Origin: Neobacillus endophyticus
Lineage (GTDB): Bacteria > Bacillota > Bacilli > Bacillales > Cytobacillaceae
DNA length: 64,000 nucleotides
NCBI RefSeq assembly: GCF_013248975.1
Contig: NZ_JABRWH010000001.1
Span: forward strand, 2,934,001-2,998,000
Direction of reading: 5' to 3'
A program made the position numbers and the translations under genes. The notes beneath the pieces were generated by a model. That model was given only the letters and a program-made list of their open reading frames with translations, was not told where the DNA came from and searched no databases. Numbering within the stretch: the first letter of the stretch is position 1; each line of letters starts with the position of its first letter. Below, one piece after another: positions 41,283-49,346 of the stretch.

Positions 41283-41289
41283 AAATGAA

Positions 41290-41320
41290 AAAACCAACTT
41301 AAATAAAGTTGGTTTTCTTG
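41290..41320 (+). terminator. rho-independent terminator of the iron operon
   Basis: AAAACCAACTT-AAATA-AAGTTGGTTTT followed by CTTG. A second small hairpin (AAAAAGC-TCAG-GCTTTTTT) lies near 41397. Confidence 0.85.
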
Positions 41321-41757
41321 TTTATAAATGATTAATTTATACCTCACATGCTATTAAGCAACAGCTTATTAATACTACCTGCAAATGAGGGACCTTTAAA
41401 AAGCTCAGGCTTTTTTATAAAAATAGTAACCATCACATTCAATAGCCTAAGTTCATTCAATGAATTTTAGTTATTTACGCCGCTTGTATCGATTTCAATG
41501 TAAAAATTAAACGAGTGTTAATTATAAATTTATTTTCTTTTCGATCAAATAGCTTGTTCCTAAAAATAATGCAACTGTTGATTGGAATTCCATTTTCATC
41601 CAATTTTTTGTATTTCCGTTTTTTTAGGATATACTTACTTATCTCAACGCAAACAAATTAATATGATCTGCACGATAAAATGATTGCAGAACATATAAAC
41701 AAACTAAAAGAAATTAGTGATATTCTATTTCCAACTATTTTCAGTTATGATTTTTTG
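41321..41757. other. intergenic region upstream of the BlaI gene
   Basis: About 440 bp of AT-rich DNA. Besides the AAAAAGC/GCTTTTT hairpin at 41397 I see no gene. A longer in-frame start for BlaI at 41717 has no ribosome binding site. Confidence 0.4.
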
Positions 41758-41774
41758 CACTACAATATGTAATG
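41758..41774. promoter_or_regulatory. BlaI/MecI/CopY-type operator of the regulator gene
   Basis: CACTAC-AATAT-GTAATG, half-sites TAC...GTA with a 5-bp centre, 11 bp before the BlaI start. The same geometry occurs twice before the DoxX gene at 43690. Confidence 0.65.
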
Positions 41775-41785
41775 GAGGTGATAAC

Positions 41786-42217
41786 ATGAGTATTAAAAAC
41801 TTCCGTTATGACGAGGTTGGCTTGAATCGTTTCTTTGGACCGTTAGAAGCCAAGATTATGGAGATTTTATGGAATGGAAATGAAATGAGTATCAAAGAGG
41901 TTCAACAGTTAATTGAAAAAGAAAGAATGATTAATTTTAATACTGTCATGACCGTTATGAACCGGCTGGTAGAAAAGAAACTTCTTGTAAAAAGAATAGA
42001 AGGAAGAACTTCGTTTTATAGACCAATGAAAACAAAAACGGAATTTATTGACGAACAGTCTAAGAAACTAACGGAGAACCTTTTAGACGAGTTTGGTGAA
42101 ATGGTAGTAAATCATATGCTTGATTCTTTGGAAGATGTGAATCAGAACTTGCTGGATAAACTTGAACAAAAACTTAACCAATTAAAAAAGGGAAAAAGAA
42201 ATGATGTGGAGAAATAA
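41786..42217 (+). CDS. BlaI/MecI/CopY-family repressor
   Basis: 143 residues from the ATG at 41786 (GGAGGTGATAAC upstream). Winged helix FGPLEAKIMEILWNGNEMSI, KEVQQLIEKERMINFNTVMT, VMNRLVEKKLLVKRIEGRTS, followed by a dimerisation helix region. BlaI-type repressors are cleaved or released when a partner M56 metalloprotease senses a signal. The M56 gene overlaps it by 17 bases. Operators with the same TAC-N5-GTA geometry lie at its own promoter and at DoxX, so the regulon seems to be these two loci. Confidence 0.9.
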   Translation: MSIKNFRYDEVGLNRFFGPLEAKIMEILWNGNEMSIKEVQQLIEKERMINFNTVMTVMNRLVEKKLLVKRIEGRTSFYRPMKTKTEFIDEQSKKLTENLLDEFGEMVVNHMLDSLEDVNQNLLDKLEQKLNQLKKGKRNDVEK

Positions 42218-43052
42218 ATCATTTTTTGTTTTGGGTGTGGGACTTTGTATTGGGTTCGTTTTATGTATTCAAATGGGATTATATCTTATCAATATTTTGT
42301 TTGGACCAATCTTCTATGATAATATATTTCAGTTTTGTATTAAGATTTTTAAAGAGGGGACAGTTGAATATTACATTGTTCTATTTCTAGTTAATACCTA
42401 TGTATTTTATACCTTGCTCATTATATGCCACAAGATGATGCAACAAGTGATAAATACAAACAAATTAAAGAAAAAAATTAGTCTTCTTGTTAATAGGGTC
42501 AAAACAAATGAAATGAACGAAAGATATTTTCGGAGTAGAAAGGATATTGTTGTCATTGATAGTAGTGAAATGATTGCTCTAACTTTTGGAATCCGAAAAC
42601 CAATTATACTACTTTCTACGAAATTAATTGAAATGCTGGATATAACCGAGCTGGAAGCCGTTATTTTCCATGAAACTGCCCACCAAAAATATCATGATAC
42701 CCTAAAAATTTTTGTTTTGAAAGTAATCTCTGATGTCATGTGGTATATTCCTCTTGCCAAATGGGCTTATAGAAATTTTAAAGTAATGATTGAACTTGTG
42801 GCAGATGAGTTTGCGATCACTCGAATGGGCTCTGAACTTGGAATAGGCAGTGCACTGCTAAAGTTAATAAAGACTCATTTAGATGTAAAAAACCAATCCT
42901 TACTTGTCCCTTTTGCGGATGGGACAATTGATTACCGGCTGCAACAAATTATTGAACCATACTATACATTGCCTTTTAAATTACAAACGAAGTCGATCTT
43001 TATTTCCATTAACGTCATGATCATGTCGCTTATTTTAATGATCATTGTGTAA
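42201..43052 (+). CDS. M56-family (BlaR1/MecR1-type) membrane metalloprotease without sensor domain
   Basis: 283 residues, overlapping the BlaI gene. Membrane helices at about 8-36 and 58-78, then a cytoplasmic loop with the zinc motif HETAH (His157-Glu158-His161) in LEAVIFHETAHQKYHDTLKI. ELVADEFAI supplies a further acidic residue. A final helix (IFISINVMIMSLILMIIV) ends the protein. No penicillin-binding sensor domain follows, so beta-lactam sensing is not supported. It most likely inactivates the BlaI partner by proteolysis after an unknown cue. Confidence 0.88.
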   Translation: MMWRNKSFFVLGVGLCIGFVLCIQMGLYLINILFGPIFYDNIFQFCIKIFKEGTVEYYIVLFLVNTYVFYTLLIICHKMMQQVINTNKLKKKISLLVNRVKTNEMNERYFRSRKDIVVIDSSEMIALTFGIRKPIILLSTKLIEMLDITELEAVIFHETAHQKYHDTLKIFVLKVISDVMWYIPLAKWAYRNFKVMIELVADEFAITRMGSELGIGSALLKLIKTHLDVKNQSLLVPFADGTIDYRLQQIIEPYYTLPFKLQTKSIFISINVMIMSLILMIIV

Positions 43053-43148
43053 TTATTATATGAAATGGACTAATTTTGCGGGGAGTAGAAAGGAAAGACG
43101 CCCCGCAAAGTTTTTTATAAGGAATTTTTTTCAATGGTTTAAAAATAA

Positions 43149-43425
43149 GGCTCTGTTATAGATGAATGTTGATTTCACTGTGTTTGAAAAATAAACGGTA
43201 AAATTCCGTTTAAATTGGAAAATACCCCTATTTCCTTAAAAATAAAGGAAGTTTTTCCGTTTAATATTATCCAAATCTGTGGTTTTTGTCATATTTAGAG
43301 CAGTTAATCGGAATATCTCCTCTTATAACTGCTTCTTAAACTTCCTCTTTATACATTAGCCGGATATTCTCCGTTTATGAATTCTCGTACCTACACGAAA
43401 ATCAACAATGAAAAATAACAGAGCC
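43149..43425. mobile_element. 277-bp MITE with 8-bp target duplication
   Basis: Ends are GGCTCTGTTATAGATGAATG (left) and, read from the right, GGCTCTGTTATTTTTCATTG, both followed by TTGATTT. The 8-bp AAAAATAA flanks it directly on both sides (43141-43148 and 43426-43433). No transposase inside; the centre has short palindromes such as CGGTAAAATTCCG. GG-starting ends with 8-bp duplications are known for ISL3-type elements, so a non-autonomous relative is possible. Confidence 0.85.
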
Positions 43426-43532
43426 AAAAATAAAATAACATTAAATCCCATTGTAATTACGATTTTCAATCCAAATAAAATTTCAGAAAATAAATCATGA
43501 AGAGCCGTATTGCTTGACTGATTTCAACTCAA

Positions 43533-43551
43533 ACACTACAATTTGTAGTGT
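43533..43551. promoter_or_regulatory. BlaI-type operator 1 of the DoxX gene
   Basis: ACACTACAA-T-TTGTAGTGT, a 19-bp perfect palindrome matching the BlaI/MecI pattern ACTACANNTGTAGT with one extra central base. Confidence 0.78.
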
Positions 43552-43649
43552 AAGTAAACGTTTATGTAATGAAAAATTAAAATACATATCTTATTTTTAG
43601 TTACAAAATTCTAGAAAAAGAATGTCTAGAATTTTTAATATACTTTTTA

Positions 43650-43666
43650 CACTACTTCATGTAGTG
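43650..43666. promoter_or_regulatory. BlaI-type operator 2 of the DoxX gene
   Basis: CACTAC-TTCAT-GTAGTG, perfect arms, same TAC-N5-GTA spacing as the operators at 43533 and 41758. It lies 23 bp before the DoxX start, where it would block transcription. Confidence 0.75.
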
Positions 43667-43689
43667 GTAATTTGAAAGGGGAAATGAAA

Positions 43690-44115
43690 ATGGAAAAAAA
43701 CCGGGAAATTGGTGCATTCTTATTAAGAATTGTTTTAGGTGTTACATTCTTTGCACATGGTTTATCAAAATTTCAAGGTGGTATTGATAATGTTGGAGGT
43801 TGGTTCCACCAAATGGGCATACCTAGTTTCTTGGCATATGTTGTTGCATCAATCGAATTGGTGGGTGGAGTCGCCATTATTTTAGGATTGGGTGTAAGAA
43901 TTATTTCGGTCTTTTATGTGTTGATTATGGCAGGAGCCATTTTCATAGTAAAATTGCCGGCTGGTCTAACAGGTAACGGGAAGATGCCAGGCTATGAACT
44001 AGAACTATCTTTAATGATAATCGCCATTTACCTTGTATTAAACGGAAGTCGTCTTTTAGCAATTGATTCACTTTTATCAAAGATTAAGGGATCAGTACAA
44101 GTAGCACAAAATTAA
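43690..44115 (+). CDS. DoxX-family membrane protein under BlaI-type operators
   Basis: 142 residues from the ATG at 43690 (GAAAGGGG about eight bases upstream; the ATGs at 43672 and 43684 are badly spaced). Four helices with DoxX motifs: GAFLLRIVLGVTFFAHGLSK, FQGGIDNVGGWFHQMGIPSF, VVASIELVGGVAIILGLGVR, then LSLMIIAIYLVLNGSRLLAI. Family members are linked to redox or thiol homeostasis. Two BlaI-like palindromes upstream tie it to the BlaI-M56 pair about 0.6 kb away, with the MITE in between. Confidence 0.9.
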   Translation: MEKNREIGAFLLRIVLGVTFFAHGLSKFQGGIDNVGGWFHQMGIPSFLAYVVASIELVGGVAIILGLGVRIISVFYVLIMAGAIFIVKLPAGLTGNGKMPGYELELSLMIIAIYLVLNGSRLLAIDSLLSKIKGSVQVAQN

Positions 44116-44128
44116 ACGCACGTCCTAG

Positions 44129-44241
44129 GTTGAAAAATTAGCGGTAAAAGGGACTCCAACATTCTTTATCGATGAAAAAAAATTAATGGAAACTCCTATA
44201 AAGATCTTATAGATATGGTAAATAAAGAAGCTCAAAAGTAA
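44129..44241 (+). pseudogene. C-terminal remnant of a DsbA/thioredoxin-fold gene
   Basis: VEKLAVKGTPTFFIDEKKLM (44129 on) contains the cis-proline motif GTPTFF of DsbA/BdbD-type proteins. After a frame change YKDLIDMVNKEAQK runs to a stop at 44239-44241. No start or CxxC part remains. A thiol-disulphide oxidoreductase once lay after DoxX, which fits a redox operon. Confidence 0.6.
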
Positions 44242-44274
44242 CAGTAGTCTACTTAAAATATTGCTTAATTTACT

Positions 44275-44304
44275 TCCCCCTTAACTAAAAAAGTTAAGGG
44301 GCTT
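44275..44304 (+). terminator. rho-independent terminator
   Basis: CCCCTTAACT-AAAAA-AGTTAAGGGG followed by CTTTATATT. It closes the DoxX/DsbA-remnant unit. Confidence 0.85.
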
Positions 44305-44486
44305 TATATTACTAGGTTGGCTAGTTTAAAACCTCTATAGATCATATTAATTACCTGTTTTCTTCGGTTCTCCTTGCCATTTTATTTCTTTGACCTCCCA
44401 AAATCATCAGGATTAAGCATAAAGAAAATTTCTAATACTAAGCCTAAAGTTAGCTAAAATGTAAAGAAAATAGGAGAGGTGCAGGT

Positions 44487-45194
44487 TTGGAAGCATTCTA
44501 CCGTACTTTCATCGTTTTTGTGGCTGGATATTTGTTTTTAAGGGTTACAGGAAAAAAGGCAGTATCCCAGATGCATACATTTGATTTATTGTATATCTTT
44601 GTCCTAACTAATATTATCAGTACGCCCGTTGAGGTAGAAAATGTGGGAAAAGCCTTAATCTATGCCGGAATCACTGTTATTTTATATAAAATTTTTATCC
44701 GTTTATCCTTACATAATAAATTAAGATGGATCTTATATGAAAGTCCTACAGTTTTGATTCGAAATGGTGATATTGATCAAAAAGGACTTAAAAAAGTACG
44801 TATGCCGGTGAATGAATTATTGTCACATTTAAGGGTAAAAGGGTTTACTGATACTCAAAATATTGCTCTTGCCGTTATGGAGCAAACAGGGAGTTTAAGT
44901 GTTATACCCAAATCTGAATACCGGCCAGTTCAACCCAATGATTTAAACTTAAAAGTTACAAAGGAATATCTGCCCATCCCTCTGATCATGGAAGGTCAAA
45001 TTATTTATCATAATTTAAAATATCTTCAACTAGATCAAAGCTGGCTAATGAATGAAGTAGAAAAAATGGGAGAAAAAGTAGAGAATATTATGTTAGCCAC
45101 TTTTTTAGAAAATGGAAAGTTATTTATAGATAATAATGTCATTAAGGAGCATAAAAAGGATCCTTATTACTACGAGCCTGGGAGAGATAATTAA
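44487..45194 (+). CDS. DUF421 (YetF/YcaP-type) membrane protein
   Basis: 235 residues from a TTG eight bases after TAGGAGAGGTG. Three N-terminal helices (FYRTFIVFVAGYLFLRVTGK, FDLLYIFVLTNIISTPVEVE, ALIYAGITVILYKIFIRLS). The cytoplasmic YetF domain follows: WILYESPTVLIRNGDIDQKG, LKKVRMPVNELLSHLRVKGF, ALAVMEQTGSLSVIPKSEYR. The second half (LPIPLIMEGQIIYHNLKYLQ) is the usual YetF repeat. Proteins of this family occur in several copies in spore formers; some act in spore germination or membranes, but no precise activity is known. Confidence 0.88.
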   Translation: MEAFYRTFIVFVAGYLFLRVTGKKAVSQMHTFDLLYIFVLTNIISTPVEVENVGKALIYAGITVILYKIFIRLSLHNKLRWILYESPTVLIRNGDIDQKGLKKVRMPVNELLSHLRVKGFTDTQNIALAVMEQTGSLSVIPKSEYRPVQPNDLNLKVTKEYLPIPLIMEGQIIYHNLKYLQLDQSWLMNEVEKMGEKVENIMLATFLENGKLFIDNNVIKEHKKDPYYYEPGRDN

Positions 45195-45358
45195 TAAAAC
45201 AAGGGTTTTTTGAAAGTATAAAATACTAAGTGTTTCGTGTTTTGGAAAAGGATTACTGGTGCAAATGAAGCCTCAAGAGTGAATGAAATGAAGGGAAATA
45301 TAGTTCTTGATGGATTTGCTATGTTTAATCTTCACGTTTTCAAAGCACCGCTTCAAGC

Positions 45359-45398
45359 GATAGTCTTGATAATGTTGAATTATCAAGGCTATTTTTTA
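45359..45398 (+). terminator. terminator between YetF-like and PgpA genes
   Basis: GATAGTCTTGATAAT pairs with ATTATCAAGGCTAT (with G-U), then TTTTTTA. It lies inside a weak 86-codon frame that I reject as a gene. Confidence 0.75.
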
Positions 45399-45543
45399 TT
45401 TCCAGACTTGGCATTTGTCCCAGCCGTTACACATGCCATCAATTTACTATATGAAAATATTAAAAAAAATCTTAAAATAGTAATAGTCACCTGTTAAAAA
45501 GATTTATCATTTGCAAAACATTTAATAGAAAGCAGGTATGAAC

Positions 45544-46092
45544 ATGAAAAAAGATATGAAGAAAAAACGATTATACACTGTTGAAGAAATGAAAGAATAT
45601 GTGATTAAAAAGTTTTTAGAACGAGGAGTAACATTAGAATCTATTGCGGAAATCGTTCTATATCTGCAAAAAAAATACGTCCCTGGATTAACCTTAGAAG
45701 AATCATTATTTAATGTTGAACGTGTGCTATCAAAGCGGGAAGTGCTTCATGCCATTCTTACGGGGCTTGCGTTAGATGAATTAGCTGAGAAAAACCTCCT
45801 TCCAGAACCTTTGCAATATCTAGTTGAAACGGATGAGGGATTATACGGAATTGATGAAGTACTTGTATACTCTATCGTTAATGTGTATGGATCCATTGGA
45901 TATACAAATTTTGGATATGTAGATAAGGAGAAAATCGGTATTATTAAAGTGCTAGATTCTTGCCATGAAGATGGACGAGTAAATACCTTCCTCGATGACA
46001 TTGTTGGGGCCGTGGCAGCAAGTGCTGCATCTCGTATAAGTCATGGAAAGAGAGATGCAGAGGAAAGACAGCTTGAACAACGAGGACAATAA
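45544..46092 (+). CDS. pgpA: phosphatidylglycerophosphatase A family protein (YutG-like)
   Basis: 182 residues; the ATG at 45544 has AGCAGG seven bases upstream, while the one at 45538 is too close. PgpA/YutG signature: ITLESIAEIVLYLQKKYVPG-type (TLESIAEIVLYLQKKYVPGL), VLHAILTGLALDELAEKNLL, DEGLYGIDEVLVYSIVNVYG, VDKEKIGIIKVLDSCHEDGR, TFLDDIVGAVAASAASRI. It is proposed to dephosphorylate phosphatidylglycerophosphate at the membrane; the YutG branch is soluble. Stand-alone with a long terminator. Confidence 0.9.
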   Translation: MKKDMKKKRLYTVEEMKEYVIKKFLERGVTLESIAEIVLYLQKKYVPGLTLEESLFNVERVLSKREVLHAILTGLALDELAEKNLLPEPLQYLVETDEGLYGIDEVLVYSIVNVYGSIGYTNFGYVDKEKIGIIKVLDSCHEDGRVNTFLDDIVGAVAASAASRISHGKRDAEERQLEQRGQ

Positions 46093-46106
46093 ATTTTAAA
46101 CATTTC

Positions 46107-46160
46107 AGCCATTCATTCCCCCTCAAATTGCGCAATCGTTTAGGGGGGATGAATGGCTTA
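46107..46160. terminator. long bidirectional terminator
   Basis: GCCATTCATTCCCCCT pairs with AGGGGGGATGAATGGC around a GC-containing loop, then TTATTTCTTTT. Placed between convergent PgpA and RpiR genes. Confidence 0.85.
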
Positions 46161-46209
46161 TTTCTTTTGAAATCATCCTTCATATATTAATGACTAAATT
46201 CACCTAGTA

Positions 46210-47088
46210 TTATTTCTCTTTTAATAAAATACTATGTGAAATTCTCTTGTCAATATTTTTAGAGATATTCGTTTTATATTTCAAATGATCCTGATAGTTC
46301 AGGTTAAATATACAAGAATACAGGATATCTAGTAGAAAATGAATAGAGTTATTAGTGGAATAGGTAGCGATTTTTGAATAAAGCTTCTCTCGGGTTGAAA
46401 TTGAAAGCGTGCAATCAGCGTGATTTTTCAAACTATTTTCGCCAATACTGGATAATGCAATGATGGGTGTATTGTTTTTCTTTAGTATGTCTGCAATTTG
46501 TAATACTTCCTCTGTTTCACCTGAATAAGAAATTAAGATGGCTGTTTCCTTTGATGTGGAATTGGATGCCACATACACTTGCTCCTCCGGTAAATTCATA
46601 ATTTCAACACGGTGGTTTATTCTGAGCATTTTGTGTTTGAAATCATAAGCCATTAACAGGGAATTGCTTACTCCAAATATGTAAATGATCTGAGCATGTT
46701 CTAAAAGATCAACAGCTTTTCTTAACTCCTCATTTTTTAAAAGCGATAAAGTATCTTGAATCGTTTCTTCAGCAAGATGTCCAATTTTTGAGGCCACCGC
46801 CATAAAGGAATCATGAGAATCAAAGGGATAGTTAGGGTCTATTTGAGTAAAATGCTGATTTAAGTAGTTCAGCTCTTCCAGATATTTTTCTTTCAACTCA
46901 TTCCATCCGCTGAAACCTAACTTTTTGGCCAAGCGAACTACTGTTGAAGGGGAAGTATAAGTAGCGTTTGCCAAGTCTGTGGTGGATAGTTTTTCAATGT
47001 TCTCCTTTTCATGAAGAATATATTTTGCCAGGATCTCTTCAGACTTGGACAATGAATTAATGGATTCAAGTTTATTGGAAATAATCAT
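46210..47088 (-). CDS. RpiR/MurR-family sugar-phosphate regulator
   Basis: 292 residues. N-terminal HTH_6: LSKSEEILAKYILHEKENIE, KLSTTDLANATYTSPSTVVR, LAKKLGFSGWNELKEKYLEE. The C-terminal SIS domain binds a sugar phosphate: AQIIYIFGVSNSLLMAYDFK, ETAILISYSGETEEVLQIAD, TPIIALSSIGENSLKNHADC. It starts 15 bp from the broken edge of a glycoside hydrolase gene on the other strand. It therefore probably controlled a beta-glucoside or related sugar operon now deleted. Confidence 0.9.
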   Translation of the reverse strand: MIISNKLESINSLSKSEEILAKYILHEKENIEKLSTTDLANATYTSPSTVVRLAKKLGFSGWNELKEKYLEELNYLNQHFTQIDPNYPFDSHDSFMAVASKIGHLAEETIQDTLSLLKNEELRKAVDLLEHAQIIYIFGVSNSLLMAYDFKHKMLRINHRVEIMNLPEEQVYVASNSTSKETAILISYSGETEEVLQIADILKKNNTPIIALSSIGENSLKNHADCTLSISTREKLYSKIATYSTNNSIHFLLDILYSCIFNLNYQDHLKYKTNISKNIDKRISHSILLKEK

Positions 47089-47093
47089 ATTAA

Positions 47094-47360
<267 letters not shown>

Positions 47361-47402
47361 ATTTTAAAAGAATATGAAGGATTGCTGATAAGTTAAATCT
47401 TT

Positions 47403-47438
47403 GTTACGAGTTCTGTTAAAGAGTATAGAGCTCGTAAC
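47403..47438 (+). terminator. hairpin after the GH1 remnant
   Basis: GTTACGAG and CTCGTAAC pair perfectly around a 20-nt centre; followed by TATATAATTATT, a weak T-run. Confidence 0.5.
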
Positions 47439-47652
47439 TATATAATTATTAATATATTTCCCCTCATTGGTATTCCTAGTTAATGAGAGTTTAGTTAAAA
47501 AAGAAAAATATGGATCAAGTATTTTCATAGTGAAGTTCATTCTCCTTAATAAGTCCTTAATCTATTTAATGGATTTTTAACTTTTTCATAGAGAAGATAT
47601 GTGCTAAATTATACCAGTGTTAGTAATAGATATGGAGAGGAGAATCTTTATT

Positions 47653-48099
47653 ATGAAAAAACGCTTGGGATTTTTATTGTCTGCATTAGTTTTGATGGCC
47701 ATGATGTTAAGTGCTTGTGGAAGCACCACAAATAGTTCTTCAAATTCGGCTTCAACTACTAAAAAGACTGAAAAAACAACGCTAAAAGCAACTAGCCAAA
47801 GTAAAACTAAAGCTGTTTCAAATTCTTCAACGGGAAAAGTTGTTGATATTAAGGTGATGGCAAAAGATTTTGAATATGATAAAAAGGAAATTCATGTAAA
47901 ACAGGGAGATAAGGTAAGAATCACCCTTCAAAGCGATGATGGGGGGCATGGCTTAGCCATTCCAGCATTTAACGTTGACATTCAAGGTAACAAAAGTGCT
48001 GAATTTATAGCCAATAAAAAAGGAACATTTGAATACCACTGTTCCGTAGTCTGTGGTTCAGGTCATTCTCAAATGACAGGAAAATTAATTGTAGAATAA
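47653..48099 (+). CDS. stand-alone CuA-type cupredoxin lipoprotein
   Basis: 148 residues from the ATG at 47653 (GAGAGGAGA upstream). Lipobox LSAC with anchor Cys22, then a 40-residue Ser/Thr/Lys linker. The cupredoxin domain (VVDIKVMAKDFEYDKKEIHV) carries the full ligand set of a cytochrome oxidase subunit II CuA centre: His99 (DGGHGL), Cys130, Cys134, His138 and Met141 (CSVVCGSGHSQM). So it probably holds a binuclear or a mononuclear copper outside the membrane. It could deliver electrons or copper to an oxidase. No oxidase genes are adjacent, and it lacks the membrane helices of true subunit II. Confidence 0.88.
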   Translation: MKKRLGFLLSALVLMAMMLSACGSTTNSSSNSASTTKKTEKTTLKATSQSKTKAVSNSSTGKVVDIKVMAKDFEYDKKEIHVKQGDKVRITLQSDDGGHGLAIPAFNVDIQGNKSAEFIANKKGTFEYHCSVVCGSGHSQMTGKLIVE

Positions 48100-48110
48100 T
48101 TTTACCTTTC

Positions 48111-48150
48111 AAAAAAGCGATCAGCTTATACAGCTGCTTGCTTTTTTTGT
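48111..48150 (+). terminator. rho-independent terminator
   Basis: AAAAAAGC and GCTTTTTT enclose CAGCT-TATACAGCTG-like inner pairing; T7 follows. Confidence 0.7.
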
Positions 48151-48271
48151 TTTGTTCAGTTTGTATATGCATCTCAGAAATTTGTCTATTCATATTGATC
48201 TCTATTAATTGGTTCACTGCACAAATTCAGGTATAATTAAATTGGCTTGTAATAATAGGGAGGGATAATAC

Positions 48272-49198
48272 GTGAAGTACATAAAAATTGGCAACACTGA
48301 TTTAAGCGCTTCCAATATGATCATGGGAAATATGCGATTAACACAGCTGGCAGTTTCAGAAGCGGAAAAGCTCATTCGTACAGCCATGGAAGAAGGAATC
48401 AATTTCTTCGATCATGCGGATATTTATGGTAAAGGAAAATGTGAGGAGATTTTTGCTGAAGCGATTCAGATGAATCCAAGTACTCGTGAAAAAATGATCA
48501 TCCAAAGCAAATGCGGGATCATATCACCTGAAGGTTATTTTGATTTTTCAAAAGGGCATATCATTCAATCTGTTGAAGGAATTTTAAGCCGATTAAAAAC
48601 AGAATATCTTGATATATTATTGCTTCATCGTCCTGATCCGTTAATGGAACCAGAAGAAGTGGCTGAAGCATTCGAAGCCCTGCATAATAGCGGTAAAGTC
48701 AAGTATTTCGGCGTATCAAATCACAATCCAACCCAAATAGAGCTGTTACAAAAATATATACCTTATAAATTGGTTGTTAATCAAATGCAGCTTAGCATTG
48801 CACATACTCCAATGATCGATTCGGGAATTACTTTGAATATGAATATTGATCAGGCAGTGAATCGTGACAGCAGCATTTTAGAATATTGCCGTCTGCATGA
48901 TATTACAGTTCAAGCTTGGTCTCCATTTCAGCATGGATTCTTTGAAGGAACATTTCTAGGTGATATAGAGCGGTATCCTGAATTAAATAAGGTGCTTGAT
49001 CGTCTGGCGGAAAAATATGATGTTACGACTACAGCTATGGCTGTTGCATGGATTACCCGCCATCCTGCAAACATTCAAGTAGTGCTGGGGACAACCAACG
49101 TACAACGTATGAAAGATGCTTGTAAAGGTGCTGAAATCAAGCTAACCAGACAAGAATGGTATGAAATATATAAAGCAGCTGGAAATATCGTTCCCTAA
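48272..49198 (+). CDS. aldo/keto reductase
   Basis: 308 residues from a GTG after GGGAGGG. AKR signature: MKYIKIGNTDLSASNMIMGN, then the catalytic Asp/Tyr region INFFDHADIYGKGKCEEIFA (Asp, Tyr), Lys in MIIQSKCGI and His in LDILLLHRPDPLMEPEEV. The cofactor part is QAWSPFQHGFFEGTFLG and ANIQVVLGTTNVQRMKDACK. Close in layout to the YdhF/oxidoreductase group. It reduces aldehydes or ketones with NADPH. Single-gene unit with its own terminator. Confidence 0.92.
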   Translation: MKYIKIGNTDLSASNMIMGNMRLTQLAVSEAEKLIRTAMEEGINFFDHADIYGKGKCEEIFAEAIQMNPSTREKMIIQSKCGIISPEGYFDFSKGHIIQSVEGILSRLKTEYLDILLLHRPDPLMEPEEVAEAFEALHNSGKVKYFGVSNHNPTQIELLQKYIPYKLVVNQMQLSIAHTPMIDSGITLNMNIDQAVNRDSSILEYCRLHDITVQAWSPFQHGFFEGTFLGDIERYPELNKVLDRLAEKYDVTTTAMAVAWITRHPANIQVVLGTTNVQRMKDACKGAEIKLTRQEWYEIYKAAGNIVP

Positions 49199-49235
49199 AA
49201 TTGATTGGAACGCAATTAATAGGCAAAGAGATCAA

Positions 49236-49269
49236 AGACATGGATTCAGAAATCTATGTCTTTTTTTTG
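49236..49269 (+). terminator. rho-independent terminator
   Basis: AGACATGGATT-CAGA-AATCTATGTCT followed by TTTTTTT. Confidence 0.9.
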
Positions 49270-49346
49270 TCTATTGGAAAAAATTGAAACCTTACCAAAT
49301 TTTAGCCGTATAATTATTTTGAATAATTTTCCTGTAGGGGGTTTTA

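Noticed and set aside
41786-43052. The BlaI-M56 pair as a beta-lactam resistance locus
   Set aside because: There is no penicillin-binding sensor domain on the M56 protein and no beta-lactamase or PBP gene in the window.
45237-45497. An 86-codon plus-strand frame as a gene
   Set aside because: It contains a strong terminator hairpin (45359-45398), lacks a ribosome binding site, and its protein resembles nothing I know.
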